Shown here: positions 1 to 9,495 of the stretch, in pieces
Layout: each line of letters opens with the position of its first letter
Position numbering within the stretch: the stretch's first letter is position 1
Program-made: the position numbers and the translations under genes
The notes under the pieces: model-generated
Told to the model about the DNA's origin: nothing
Seen by the model: only the letters and a program-made list of their open reading frames with translations
The model's database searches: none
Assembly: GCA_026168455.1 (NCBI GenBank)
Contig: CM047429.1
Coordinates: forward strand, 9,203,125-9,267,124
Reading direction: 5' to 3'
Source of the DNA: Theocolax elegans
Taxonomy: Eukaryota > Arthropoda > Insecta > Hymenoptera > Cerocephalidae
DNA: 64,000 nucleotides

Positions 1-2
1 AC

Positions 3-1442
3 AAGGAAGAATGGATAACTTTGGTATCCCATACTGGCGCTCAGTTCGAGATACCAAAGGATTTTGCTTGGATGTTAGCAGAGCAAGTAAGTAAGTTATC
101 CACCTTGACGGAACGGGTTAAGGAGCTGGAAGTACAGATGCACACCGTCAACAGGAAGTTGGACTTGCCAAGCGGTGCACAAGCTTCCAGCACAAACAAA
201 ACCCGAGAGCCAACCCAACATGTCCAGTTCCAGGACACCTATACGTGTTACACCCTGGACGAGACGGACATCAGACCACAACACGTGCAGGTAGAGCCTG
301 AGGGGTCTCAAGCACCTCATGCAGATGCTGGAGGAGCTTGGGGGAGGGGTGACACACGGAGACCGAGACAGCCTCCATGTTCAAGCTCTCCCTACCCTAA
401 TCTGAAGGACTTTTACGAGTCCGGCCAATCAGCGTCGAGATCGGCCGGGACACCGCGCGATGTTGGTGCGGTGGTTCGTAAGTGGGGAGTCCGATTCTCT
501 GGCGACAAAAGCCAGAGTATCAATGCCTTCCTTGCGAGAGTCGAAGACTGTAGGATTCTCGCCAACCTCAGCGAGGACGAGGTGTTGCCGTCCTTGTCCG
601 AACTTCTCACTGGAACCGCAGCTACGTGGTACCGGAATGAGAAGGACAAATGGCACTCGTGGCAAGATTTTGTGAAATCTGCCAAGAAATGGTACGGTAT
701 GAGCCAAAGCTTCCAGCAAAGGCTCATCGAGGAGTCCAATGCTCGGACACAGGGTGAGGATGAGCCGGTGAGAGATTATATCACCTGCTCAATCGCAATC
801 ATGCGAAAACTCAACCCGATCCCGAGCGAGCGTAGGCAATTGGACCATCTTTACCGTAACATGCTACCTCAGCTTCAGCGGTTGTTTAAGAGGGCTGAAG
901 CCAAATCGGTTGAAGATTTATTGGAACTGGCGATGGACGCCGAGCAAACGCTCGAGCGGGAAAAGTTATATCGACCGCCTCCGGCAGAGGAAGATTTAAT
1001 GCTGCCGGAACTTGCGTACAAGGCAAAGTCCAAAAAGCGGCCGACCGCCAAGCCCAAGGTAGCAAGCGTGGCTAAGGAGGTGAGTGAGTCGAGTCGGGAA
1101 GATCCGATTGAACGGCTCACAAAAGTCCTGGAAGAAACCCTTAGGACCATGCGAACGAGTAGCCAGACAGCTGGGGTTAAGGTGGATAAAGATACGCCAC
1201 CTAGGAAGAAAACCCACAAGTCTCCTCCTCGGTTTAAAAGGAGGAAGGAGATACGTAAAAGTCCCGATCGACGGTCATCGAGTGGTTCATCCTCGAAGCT
1301 TGGGGAATCGTCGGATTCAAGAAAGAAGATAAAGAGAAAAGAAGACTTCCCCAAGCCGATCAAGTGCCATACTTGTGGTAAGTTGGGGTACACCGTTAGG
1401 ACGTGCCCTGACTGCGCAAAAAACGCGCGGGGAAGCGGTTAG
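3..1442 (+). CDS. gag: Gypsy gag (partial, N-terminus outside window)
   Basis: The frame is open to the left edge, so the protein is N-terminally truncated by the window; the first in-window ATG is at 72. The N-terminal part contains a predicted coiled-coil stretch (EQVSKLSTLTERVKEL). The middle is a retrotransposon capsid domain (WGVRFSGDKSQSINAFL through TAATWYRNEKDKW, about residues 150-270). A basic serine/lysine-rich tail follows, then a single CCHC-like knuckle (CHTCGKLGYTVRTC). The histidine of the C-x2-C-x4-H-x4-C pattern is a tyrosine (TAC at 1389-1391), which should weaken zinc and RNA binding. The stop TAG lies just after a slippery heptamer that leads into pol. It is a structural polyprotein of virus-like particles in the cytoplasm. 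Confidence 0.88.
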   Translation, partial: KEEWITLVSHTGAQFEIPKDFAWMLAEQVSKLSTLTERVKELEVQMHTVNRKLDLPSGAQASSTNKTREPTQHVQFQDTYTCYTLDETDIRPQHVQVEPEGSQAPHADAGGAWGRGDTRRPRQPPCSSSPYPNLKDFYESGQSASRSAGTPRDVGAVVRKWGVRFSGDKSQSINAFLARVEDCRILANLSEDEVLPSLSELLTGTAATWYRNEKDKWHSWQDFVKSAKKWYGMSQSFQQRLIEESNARTQGEDEPVRDYITCSIAIMRKLNPIPSERRQLDHLYRNMLPQLQRLFKRAEAKSVEDLLELAMDAEQTLEREKLYRPPPAEEDLMLPELAYKAKSKKRPTAKPKVASVAKEVSESSREDPIERLTKVLEETLRTMRTSSQTAGVKVDKDTPPRKKTHKSPPRFKRRKEIRKSPDRRSSSGSSSKLGESSDSRKKIKRKEDFPKPIKCHTCGKLGYTVRTCPDCAKNARGSG

Positions 1443-1462
1443 AGGGGACAACCGCATACCCC
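1418..1462 (+). promoter_or_regulatory. Predicted -1 ribosomal frameshift signal, gag to pol
   Basis: The heptamer A AAA AAC (1418-1424) sits in the gag frame as GCA AAA AAC, the canonical X XXY YYZ phase. After a -1 slip the new frame is open from 1424 through the start of pol and onward to 3862. A hairpin GCGGTT (1435-1440) with AACCGC (1450-1455) follows after about 10 nt. Its loop holds GGGG (1444-1447), which can pair with CCCC (1459-1462) to make an H-type pseudoknot. Translation in the -1 frame is seen directly; the pseudoknot is inferred. Confidence 0.72.
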
Positions 1463-3865
1463 AAAGTACAGGGAGTCCCCAAGGAGGACAAAGGTCTGAC
1501 TCCCGATTACCGAGATAGTCCAGCTGCAGTTAAGCAGAAAAGGAAAGGGCTGATTCCTGATAGATCCCAGGAAGTCGGAATGGATCCGGAGACCAACGAT
1601 GTCCTAAAGTTAGTGACATCGAGCACTAGCCGAAGAAGTTATCGTCCTGAGGACGAGACGCGCTGGTGGTGTCAGGTTGACATAGATGGATTCCGGATCC
1701 GTGCGTTGTTCGATCCAGGTGCATCGACAACCGTAATGGGTCCGAGCGGTTTGCAGTTAGCAACCGCTCTAGGCAGGTCGCTTCTCGAGTCGCGAGCTGG
1801 CAATGCCAAGCTCGCTGATGGTAGTACTCATCCGTTGTGTGGTCACGTGATGCTACCATTTACCATCGGTAAAGAGACTCGAGAAATACGTGTTGCGATA
1901 ATGCCGAACCTGGATGCTGAATGCTACATCGGAGTAAATTTTATCCGAGCATTCCGAGCCGTCCTAGACCCAGATTCCGACCGTTTATTCCTAAAGGGAA
2001 CGGATCAAGTCCTACAGCTGGAAGTGGCAAGTATGGAAAGTGGTAATGCTTCATTATCATCAGCAGGTGTCGCTGACGTAACAGAAGTAGAGCGCACACA
2101 ATTGCGCGAACTTCTAGATCGAGTGTTGTCCACAACCTTGCCAAAGATCGGCCGTTCTTACGATGTCGAACATATAATCGACGTCGGATCAGCCAGGCCG
2201 ATCAAACAGAGGTACTACCCCGTCTCTGATAAGATTCGAGAGGAAATGCAACGTCAAGTTCGCGAGATGCTCGAGACTGGCGTTATTGAACCCTCGAAGA
2301 GCGGTTGGTCCAGCCCCGTGGTGATGGCGAAGAAGGGTGAGAATGCTAGGCGTTTTTGCATCGATTTTAGGAAAGTCAACGCTTTGACGAAACCTGATGC
2401 ATATCCTTTGCCATATATGCAGGATATCCTACGCAAGCTCAAGAAAGCCCGATACATCTCCACGATCGACATGAACTGTGCGTACCACCAGATACCTCTA
2501 CAGGTGGAGTCGCGCCCGATAACGGCTTTTACGGTACCTGGAATGGGTTTGTTCCAGTTTACTCGTATGCCCTATGGATTGGCAAATGCTGGCGCGACAT
2601 TCCAGCGCATGATCGATCAGGTGATTGGACCCGAACTCGAACCGGTTGCTTATGCATATCTCGACGATATCATTATTGTCACGGAGACGTTTGAAGAGCA
2701 TAAGCAACTGTTGATCGAGGTGTTAACTCGCTTGGCAGAAGCCGGTTTATCTGTTAATCGGGAGAAATGTGTCTTCTGCCAGCCCGAAGTGAGATATTTA
2801 GGTGTGCGAGTTAACCGAGACGGGATACGACCTGACCCAGCTAAAACGGAGCCGATTAAAGAATATCCGGCTCCCAAGAATTTGAAGCAGCTGAGACGGT
2901 TTCTCGGTATGGCATCTTGGTACAGACGCTTCATGCACGACTATGCTACCATAGCTGAGCCGCTAACGCGTCTGACCAAGAAAGACCAGAAGTATCTTTG
3001 GCTGGAAGAACAAGAGAGCGCTTTCCAGCAGCTTAAAGCTTTGTTGATGACAGCACCCGTTCTGCAAACTCCCGATGAGAATGGTGAGTATGTGGTCCAG
3101 ACTGACGCTAGTGACACTGGTATCGGTGCAGTGTTGCTACAGATTGTCGGCGGAGAAGAGAGAGTCCTGGAGTTCGCCAGTAGAATCCTCTCGCCCGCCG
3201 AACGCAACTACAGCGTCACAGAACGGGAATGCCTGGCCGTAGTATGGGCGATTAAGAAGTTTAGACCATACATTGAAGGTTACCAGTTTAAAGTTGTCAC
3301 TGACTATAGTAGTCTTCGTTGGTTATGCAATATTCGCAATCCAACGAGCCGGCTCGCCAGATGGGCGTTAGAACTCCAGTCTCATAACTTTACTATTGAG
3401 CACAGGAAAGGAGCTCTAAACTACGTTCCTGATGCACTTTCTCGTATGTATGAGGAAGACGAGCCGGCCTTATCCTCCGTCTCTTGGAGCCAGACTACTA
3501 AGGACCCCTGGTACCTTTCGTGGATCAAAGACGTAAGTGAGCGGCCGAGAGAATTTCCTGATTGGAAGATCCAAGGTGGAAACCTGTATTCGTATCGGGT
3601 GGATACTGAATTGGATGACGCCATGGAAGATCAAGACGCTTGGAAGTTGGTCGTACCCGAAGAGCACAGGCAGACCATACTCCGAGAATGTCATGATGAT
3701 CCGGCAGCTGGCCATCTAGGTAGAGAAAAGACATTTGCTCGCGTGGCAAAGTTATATTATTGGCCACGTTACTATGCCGAAGTTGGCGAGTATGTACGCA
3801 AATGTCAGGTGTGCCAGCAATGCAAGGTGGAGCAACGCCCTCCCATGGGTTTGATGGGTAGGTGA
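1425..3865 (+). CDS. pol: Gypsy pol, protease-RT-RNase H-integrase zinc domain, ended by premature TGA
   Basis: Reached by the -1 frameshift; the first ATG in this frame is at 1580 (residue numbers below count from it). Aspartic protease has its active site in FDPGAST (Asp45). Reverse transcriptase spans about residues 210-410, with the catalytic YLDD box at 360-363. RNase H begins near residue 505 (QTDASDTGIGAVLL, Asp509), includes ERECLAVVWAIKKF, and ends near PDALSR. The integrase zinc domain shows the His pair in CHDDPAAGHLG and the C-x2-C in CQVCQQC. An in-frame TGA at 3863-3865 stops the protein right before the integrase core, which continues in the same frame. All visible catalytic motifs are intact, so the copy is one nonsense mutation from full length, unless the stop is read through. 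Confidence 0.9.
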
Positions 3866-4993
3866 GTGGTTGAAAAGCCATGGCAAGTGGTAGCAGGAGA
3901 TGTTACTGGACCACTTCCCCGCTCCACACACGGATTTGAATATATTTTGATCTTCCAAGATTTGTTCACGCGCTGGATTGAAGCAGTGCCGATCCGGAAA
4001 GCTAACGCTAAGACGATCGTGAAAGAGTTACACGAACGAGTCGTCATGCGTTTTGGCACACCGGAAGTATTTTTATCCGACAACGGCACTGAGTTCAAGA
4101 ACAAGCTTGTAGATGATTATCTCGTGGAACGAGGAATATTTCATACAACTATTCCTCCGTACCACGCTCAGGCCAATCCAGTCGAACGTGCTAATCGGAC
4201 GCTGAAAACGATGGTAGCGTCTTACATTACCGAGAAGCACAACACTTGGGACGAGAAGTTACCGGACCTTGTGTTTGCTTTAAATACGGCGGTACAGAGT
4301 TCGACAGGATGGAGCCCGGCCATGTTAAATTACGGGCGGCAGCCTGAGCCACCCGGCACTGCTCGTCGAGTTCAAGACGAACTGACTCAGCAGCGTTTGG
4401 AATACCAGCGTTTGCTTGAGTGGAGTGATCGGCTATCACGACTACCTGAGCTTCACAAGAAAGCTTCAGCTAGAGCTAATAAAGCTCAGGATAGGCAAGC
4501 CGGTTACTATAATGCCGGGAGACGAGCGGCTTCTTTTGAAGTCGGGGACTTGGTATGGAAGAAGAACCGAGTCCTCTCATCCAGCGCACAAGGCGTCTCG
4601 GCCAAGTTAGCTCCAAAATACGTCGGTCCTTATTTGATCGTCCACAGATACGGCCCAAATACTGTTAAGATCCAGGATACTCAGGGACATGAGGAGAAAT
4701 GCCATGTCCAGTACCTCAAACCGTACTTATCGGATGACCATGGCGATGAGTACGGCCAAGAAGACGACATCGAGACCGATCTACCTACGAGGGAAGAGGA
4801 ACCCGAACGCGACACGGTTCCTGCGAGCGAAGACGTCTCACGCGGCGAGACGCAAGCGAGCGCCGTTCCACGCGAGGAACGAGATGACGCGAACCTCGTG
4901 CCCCCCGTTAAACGAAGTAGAGGTAGGCCGCGTAAAAAACGCGAGGGTCGTCGCCAGACCGCGGGATCGGTCGACGGTAATTCCGACCGCTAG
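3866..4993 (+). CDS. pol: Gypsy integrase core and C-terminal tail (pol continued after TGA)
   Basis: Same frame as the upstream pol segment. The integrase catalytic core has its first Asp in AGDVTGP, the second in FLSDNGTEF (residue 72 of this segment) and Glu in NPVERANR (residue 107). A GPY/F-like DNA-binding module follows (KLAPKYVGPYLIVHRYGPNTVKIQD), then an acidic linker and a basic end containing an AT-hook-like SRGRPRKKR. The role is joining cDNA ends to chromosomal DNA in the nucleus. Without readthrough of 3863-3865 this part would not be made from the genomic RNA. Confidence 0.88.
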   Translation: MVEKPWQVVAGDVTGPLPRSTHGFEYILIFQDLFTRWIEAVPIRKANAKTIVKELHERVVMRFGTPEVFLSDNGTEFKNKLVDDYLVERGIFHTTIPPYHAQANPVERANRTLKTMVASYITEKHNTWDEKLPDLVFALNTAVQSSTGWSPAMLNYGRQPEPPGTARRVQDELTQQRLEYQRLLEWSDRLSRLPELHKKASARANKAQDRQAGYYNAGRRAASFEVGDLVWKKNRVLSSSAQGVSAKLAPKYVGPYLIVHRYGPNTVKIQDTQGHEEKCHVQYLKPYLSDDHGDEYGQEDDIETDLPTREEEPERDTVPASEDVSRGETQASAVPREERDDANLVPPVKRSRGRPRKKREGRRQTAGSVDGNSDR

Positions 4994-5153
4994 CCACCGC
5001 GGACTAGCCAAACGAGGTAGAGGCAGACCACGACGGAACTGCAGTTAGTGTCCGGATTTTTGGACCAGGTTTTTTTTTGTTGTACCTGTGTAGCCACTTC
5101 CCATCCCAAATTCGTCAGGGATGCAGAAACCACATCACGGGTATGTGGAATCT

Positions 5154-5198
5154 GGAAGGGGGGTGTAACGGTAAGGTAAACAGTACCTTACCGTTACA
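5154..5198 (+). repeat. Polypurine tract and collapsed 3' LTR (35-bp palindrome)
   Basis: The purine run GGAAGGGGGG (5154-5163) is followed by TGTAACGGTAAGGTA, a five-base spacer AACAG, and the exact reverse complement TACCTTACCGTTACA (5184-5198). The expected LTR of several hundred bases is not recognisable after this point. The simplest reading is an LTR start joined to an inverted LTR start. It could instead be an LTR that begins with a palindrome and has an unrecognised body to the right. Confidence 0.5.
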
Positions 5199-5583
5199 GT
5201 GTATAAAAAGTGCTACTACCAAATTACCAATAACACACAAATTAATAAGTACTGCTAAATAAATAAAACAATTATTTGCAAAGGATGTATACATATCACA
5301 TGACAATAAAAAATCAATAATAATTCCTTTATGAAAAGTGCTATTGCAATAATAATTAAACTCTATTTCATACAAAAATAATTATTTTTATAGATAATTT
5401 CAATTTTTTTAATATTATCATTTTAATTCATCGTATAATAATAATAAATTCATTAATTATTGTACACATGATAATAAATCTATATGGATACAATTTAATA
5501 AATAATAATTGAATGTAGTTAAATAATAAAATATTTTTTAGTTTAATTTAATATTATCTATTATCTATTATATAATGATTTTT
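5199..5583. other. AT-rich sequence, no gene seen
   Basis: Mostly A/T homopolymer runs and TAAT repeats. A TATAAAAAG box just after 5198 and an AAATAAATAAA string near 5260 could be LTR remnants or chance. No coding frame is convincing. Confidence 0.4.
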
Positions 5584-5620
5584 CAGCGAGCGAGCGTGAG
5601 CGAGTGAGGATTTTAGCTAG
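5584..5620 (+). mobile_element. Helitron-like 3' terminus
   Basis: A run of GCGAGCG-type repeats (GCGAGCGAGCGTGAGCGAG) is followed 16 bp later by CTAG and then T. Canonical Helitrons end in CTRR just after a GC-rich structure and insert before T. Similar sites occur at 7660-7698, 20721-20760, 42911-42950 and 53000-53026. The element body would lie to the left. Confidence 0.4.
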
Positions 5621-5881
5621 TTTGTAATTAAAAATGCAAGAGCGATATGTACCAATGATAGAATCTTCATTTCTATAAACTTTCGATGTGATTTATATTA
5701 TCATTTAAAAATTAAAAAAAAAACTTTTCTGGATATAATAAATTAATTTTACTGAAATAACGCAACTGATAAAATCATGATTTTTATTAAAACTACATAC
5801 AGCATAACAAGTCACTTTTTCAGTCTTATACATGTTCTTTTTTATATTTTACTTTAACATTTAAAATAATGCTCGTGATAT

Positions 5882-5953
5882 TTTCGATGCCCGCCACCAT
5901 TACCAGCAACACTCGCTTCGCTCGTGCCGCAAATGTCACGGCGGGCGTCGAAA
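5882..5953. repeat. GC-rich 14-bp stem hairpin
   Basis: TTTCGATGCCCGCC (5882-5895) pairs with GGCGGGCGTCGAAA (5940-5953), with one G-T wobble, around a 44-base loop containing CTCGCTTCGCTCG. It stands out from AT-rich flanks. A second inverted pair, GTTGAAG and CTTCAAC, flanks a GC-rich block near 6123-6203. Identity is unknown; both may be transposon ends. Confidence 0.45.
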
Positions 5954-6342
5954 CTAACCACTCGAGATCATCGTTCAAATTGAGATTAGGATATTTTAAA
6001 GGTCGGTATAGTGTGCGAGAAGCTTAGCGCAATTTTTATGCATTTATCATTATTGGTTCAAACTAAAAACGTTCTTTCGACCGGGTATCAAAACAAATAG
6101 TATACGGTACACGGGACGAATGTTGAAGGCCCGTCACTGCGTGATATGTCACCCTCGGCTTCGCCTCGGGCGCCAACTTCACATCGTGGCGGAACTTCAA
6201 CTTTCGTCACTTGTACCGTAATGTACTATTGTTGTTTGTTGAATCTCGGCAATGCTAAAGTACTTTTGCGGCCGCCGGTTACTAAAGGGATACTTTAGAC
6301 CCTATTTTTAGGGCGCAAAAACCCAAAACTCGTGCGTGTTAC

Positions 6343-7071
6343 AAAAAAAAATTTGCTTCTAGACATTCTGACGTAAGATTTTCTGCTGTCAGAATCCCTT
6401 GTCAAAATTTTGGCCAGAATTAAAGAAAAAATGATAAGACCAATGTAAACAAAAAAAAACACAGAAATTTGAGAAAAAAATTTGTTCTCGAGTATTTTCA
6501 GAATTTTATCGCTAATATAATGTATACTCAAAAAATATAATGTACACGCAAAATGTGAAGAAAAGCGAAGAGAATAGTTGCACTTTAAACCAGTAATTTT
6601 TTAGTGAAAAAAAAATTTTTTATCTACCTTATAATCTGCAAATAACGCCTGAAATGTACGAAAACTTACAATTTGTTAATTTATTGATACTTTTATGATG
6701 GCCATATAGATCCCGCCGTGAGGCAATTATGTTTATCAAAGAAGCTATAATAATATATAAGTTATTTTGATGATTCAAGGTTACTTATTCGATAAATTAA
6801 CAATAATTTGAAAAAACGTGTATTATTAAAAAAATACTGATTTAAACAGCAACTATTCTTTTCACCTTTCTTCATAGTTTGAGCATAGATTATATTTGCA
6901 ATAACATTCTGAAAAAAATGGAGTAAAAGTTTTTTTTTAATTAATGTTGGTGTTTTTTGTAGTATTTAAATTGGTTTTGTCATTTCTCCTTTAAATCTGG
7001 CCAAATATTTGACTAGGGATTCTGAGAGAGCACAAAATTCTACATTTGAGTATGTGAAAGCAAATTTTTTT
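6343..7071. mobile_element. Long-inverted-repeat (fold-back) element, coordinates approximate
   Basis: The two halves are diverged inverted copies. AATTTGCTTCTAG near 6350 and TCAGAATCCCTTGTCAA near 6392 reappear inverted near 7060 and 7012-7028. TTGGCCAGAATTAAAG near 6410 and GAATAGTTGC near 6570 reappear inverted near 6995 and 6847. Arms are about 300 bp around an AT-rich centre. No transposase is encoded, so it is non-autonomous. Superfamily and target duplication could not be assigned. Confidence 0.6.
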
Positions 7072-7514
7072 CAATGCCAATAACAAAAACCATTGCATTG
7101 CAAAATCGCTAAAAAATTTGTACGCTTCAGCGCAAAAGTGAGATATTTTTTACGTATTGTTCTTATAAACTATTAAATATATTTTTTTACTTTATCTATT
7201 GTTTAATGAAATCCATCTATTTTTAATTTATATTTTGTGATTATTAAAACTTAAAAATGTCTTAGCAATGAATGTCTTAGTCTGAATGTTTTAGCAATAT
7301 ACCCAAAATTTTTCAGATTTTTAAATTGATTATTTAAAATTACAATGTTTGCGTTGAAAGTTTATGGCTTATTTACTAATAATTAGCGTGTAAAAATTGT
7401 TTTATCAATTAATATTTTTAAAAATTATTATTTCTTAAAAAATCAAAACGCTATGCCCTTGCTTTTATTTTAAGCTACCTGAATGAATTTTTTTAGATAT
7501 TGAATTTCATATAC

Positions 7515-7698
7515 TGTGACAAGGTGGATTTAATCCACTTGTCATAGATGCCAGCATTACCGACACCGCGAGGCGGCGTGGTGTTGGTAGCATATGAGAG
7601 CAATAAGCAGGCGCTATCAGTGCGGGCGTAGCGTACTGGTTAGCGTGAATGCCTTCGGATCCGAAGGGGCTCGGCTGCGGAGCGAGCAACTTGGCTAG
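7515..7698 (+). mobile_element. Helitron-like end with hairpin and tRNA-like stretch
   Basis: A hairpin (GACAAGGTGGAT/ATCCACTTGTC, 7518-7544) is followed by moderately GC-rich DNA. It contains TAGCGTACTGGTTAGCG and the palindrome CCTTCGGATCCGAAGG, which resemble the D-arm and anticodon arm of a tRNA, so a tRNA-derived SINE head is possible. No B-box is seen. The block ends GCGAGCAACTTGGCTAG then T, closely matching the inverse of the site at 53000. Confidence 0.4.
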
Positions 7699-7740
7699 TT
7701 ATCAAATTAAAATTAAAAGTAAGAATCTAGCTATCATTTA

Positions 7741-8015
7741 GATCATCCGGACATCATCTACTGGAAAGCATGCATGTCAAAATATCTGAATAAGAGAAAA
7801 ATTGTGTCGCTTATTGGAGACGATATCCAGATGGTCAGGGTGATTTCCAGGTCATCCGGACATCATCTACTGGAATGCCTGCAAGTCAAAATGTCTGAAT
7901 ATGAGAAAAAGAGTGTCGCTTCTTGGAGATGATGTCTAGGTGATCAGGGTGACCTCGAGATCATCTTCTCATTGTCTACTGGGAAATCTACTTGCCATCC
8001 TGTCAAAATGTAAAA
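7741..8015. repeat. Tandem repeat, ~110-bp unit, about 2.5 copies
   Basis: Units start with GATCATCCGGACATCATC at 7741 and 7851 and a diverged GATCATCTTCTC at 7959. They share TGTCAAAAT and GAGAAAAA blocks. No function is apparent. Confidence 0.75.
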
Positions 8016-8135
8016 AAAAATTTCCAGATTCATAAAGCTGACCTTCTAATTAAGAATAAAATAGTCACATCTCAAAACCGGAGAACTGGAGAACCGGTGA
8101 ACGTCCAAAACGGGATCCTCCTTAATTTAATATAG

Positions 8136-8250
8136 GATTAATTATAACATTCGAATTAGAATTTAAAATACCACATGTACTAGGATGATAAATATTAGAA
8201 GTTCAAATAGAAATAACGATTTGTTTTTTTCAATTTTATATATATTGTTT

Positions 8251-8287
<37 letters not shown>
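8136..8287. repeat. Dispersed repeat ending in (TA)n
   Basis: About 110 bp up to a TA microsatellite (8248-8287) are nearly identical to 53330-53500, which also ends in (TA)n. The shared text includes ACATGTACTAGGATGA and AGAAGTTCAAATAGAAATAA. A linked motif GGAGAACCGG (8090) occurs inverted near 20545. The second Gypsy element inserted at the edge of this TA tract. Confidence 0.7.
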
Positions 8288-8290
<3 letters not shown>

Positions 8291-9274
8291 AACGTGGTAT
8301 TAGCGTACCCGGTCAAATTAATTAATTTTTATAATTAATGAAATCCGTTGGGCCGCGTTGCCCAATACCACGCACACAAGTATTTAATTTGTTTATCCGA
8401 ACTGCGGGCTGTCGCCAGGAACGCGAGTTTGCTGGGACGAACGGTGTGGAGGATTCATGCGATCCTCCTTGCCTCGACACGATTATTTTAAATTTATAGA
8501 TGATGTCGGCGGGAGCGGGAAGAAATAATAAACACGAAATCAATTAAAAATAAAAATGAATAAAGTATTAATTGTACTTTAATTAACAATTGGCCATCCA
8601 GGCCGTGTGCCGCGACAAATGTTGTTTCGCGCGGGCGGAAGTCTCGGGAGTCAACCGGATCAAGATCCTGCGGTTGACTCTGCCGCGTTCTCCGCTATTC
8701 GGGTACCGGCGTACCCGAATACACTCCCGAGTTCACACACTCACATACACTCGGAAAGGGGGGGAACGCGTGGTAGTATAGATAGAACTTACCGGAATGC
8801 GCCCCGTGGATGGCCCAGCCGATCCGTGTCCTTTTGGCCTCCTGGGCGAACCGCGTTGACACTCACTCACTCACTTCTCGTCCTCTTTCACACCAAGAGT
8901 CACTCGCGACTCACTCGCGAGGACGATCCGGGTTGATGTCCGATGGCCTTGCGCCTCACGCGCCTTATTAGCCGTAAACACTATATTCTCGGTACCGGAT
9001 TTAGTTTGTCCGCCTTGAACGGCGGATCGGAACGTACTAACTAGGCAATTGCCTAATTTTCCGAAAAAGGGATGAGAGTGGGTAACTCACACACACACAC
9101 TCTCTCGCACTCTCATCCCTACGTACTATTGCGCGCGTAATTGTACACTTGATTTCAGTAAACAAACAAGTGTCGTCGGTTGGCCTTGACATACGAAAGG
9201 TTTCGACGACTTACAATTCGCGAATTTTAATATTCTATTCGTCGTGAATAGATTGTGTAACGATTTCCGTCACA
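8288..9274 (-). repeat. 3' LTR of minus-strand Gypsy
   Basis: On the minus strand it starts TGTGACGG and ends CACGTTACA. It is homologous to 18480-19372 over most of its length. Relative to that copy it lacks a block of about 60 bp after CCTCCTGGGC (near 8850) and has about 100 extra bp (9070-9170) with a CACACA tract. The minor open frames inside it are chance. Confidence 0.9.
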
Positions 9275-9292
9275 AAGCCCCCCCCCCCCTAG
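9275..9292 (-). promoter_or_regulatory. Polypurine tract of minus-strand Gypsy
   Basis: The plus strand shows a run of twelve C (9278-9289) directly right of the LTR. On the element strand this is a G-run immediately before TGTGACGG, the position of the plus-strand DNA primer. Confidence 0.8.
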
Positions 9293-9495
9293 ACTCCACT
9301 TCCCTCGGGAAGGCCGAGTCGAAAGAAAGGCACAATCTATCCACGACTGCGCGCTGTACGCTTCTCTTCTTTTCTTCAATTGGAGGCTGCTTTAACGATT
9401 CTTCGTGCTTTGTATGATATTGACGTGGCATTCAGTCACCAAGCCCAACCTTCGCTGACTGTTATCACGTACGCCGATACGTTTTCCCTACCGCT

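Larger units (their letters stand above)
1..5198 (+). mobile_element. Ty3/Gypsy LTR retrotransposon, 5' end outside window
   Basis: The order gag, protease, reverse transcriptase, RNase H, integrase on one strand defines a Ty3/Gypsy element. The integrase motif NPVERANRTLKTM and the overall layout resemble the mdg1/412 group (inference). The 5' LTR, primer binding site and gag N-terminus are off the left edge. A purine run ending in GGGGGG precedes TGTAACGG at 5164, the expected polypurine tract and LTR start. The right edge is put at 5198, where a palindrome made of LTR-start sequence ends. The copy has few lesions: one in-frame TGA in pol and one zinc-knuckle substitution. Confidence 0.9.

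Noticed and set aside
8590..8936. Open frames in a GC-rich stretch, possibly a small gene
   Set aside because: The stretch is inside an LTR; the second LTR copy at 18780-19330 has indels that destroy these frames.
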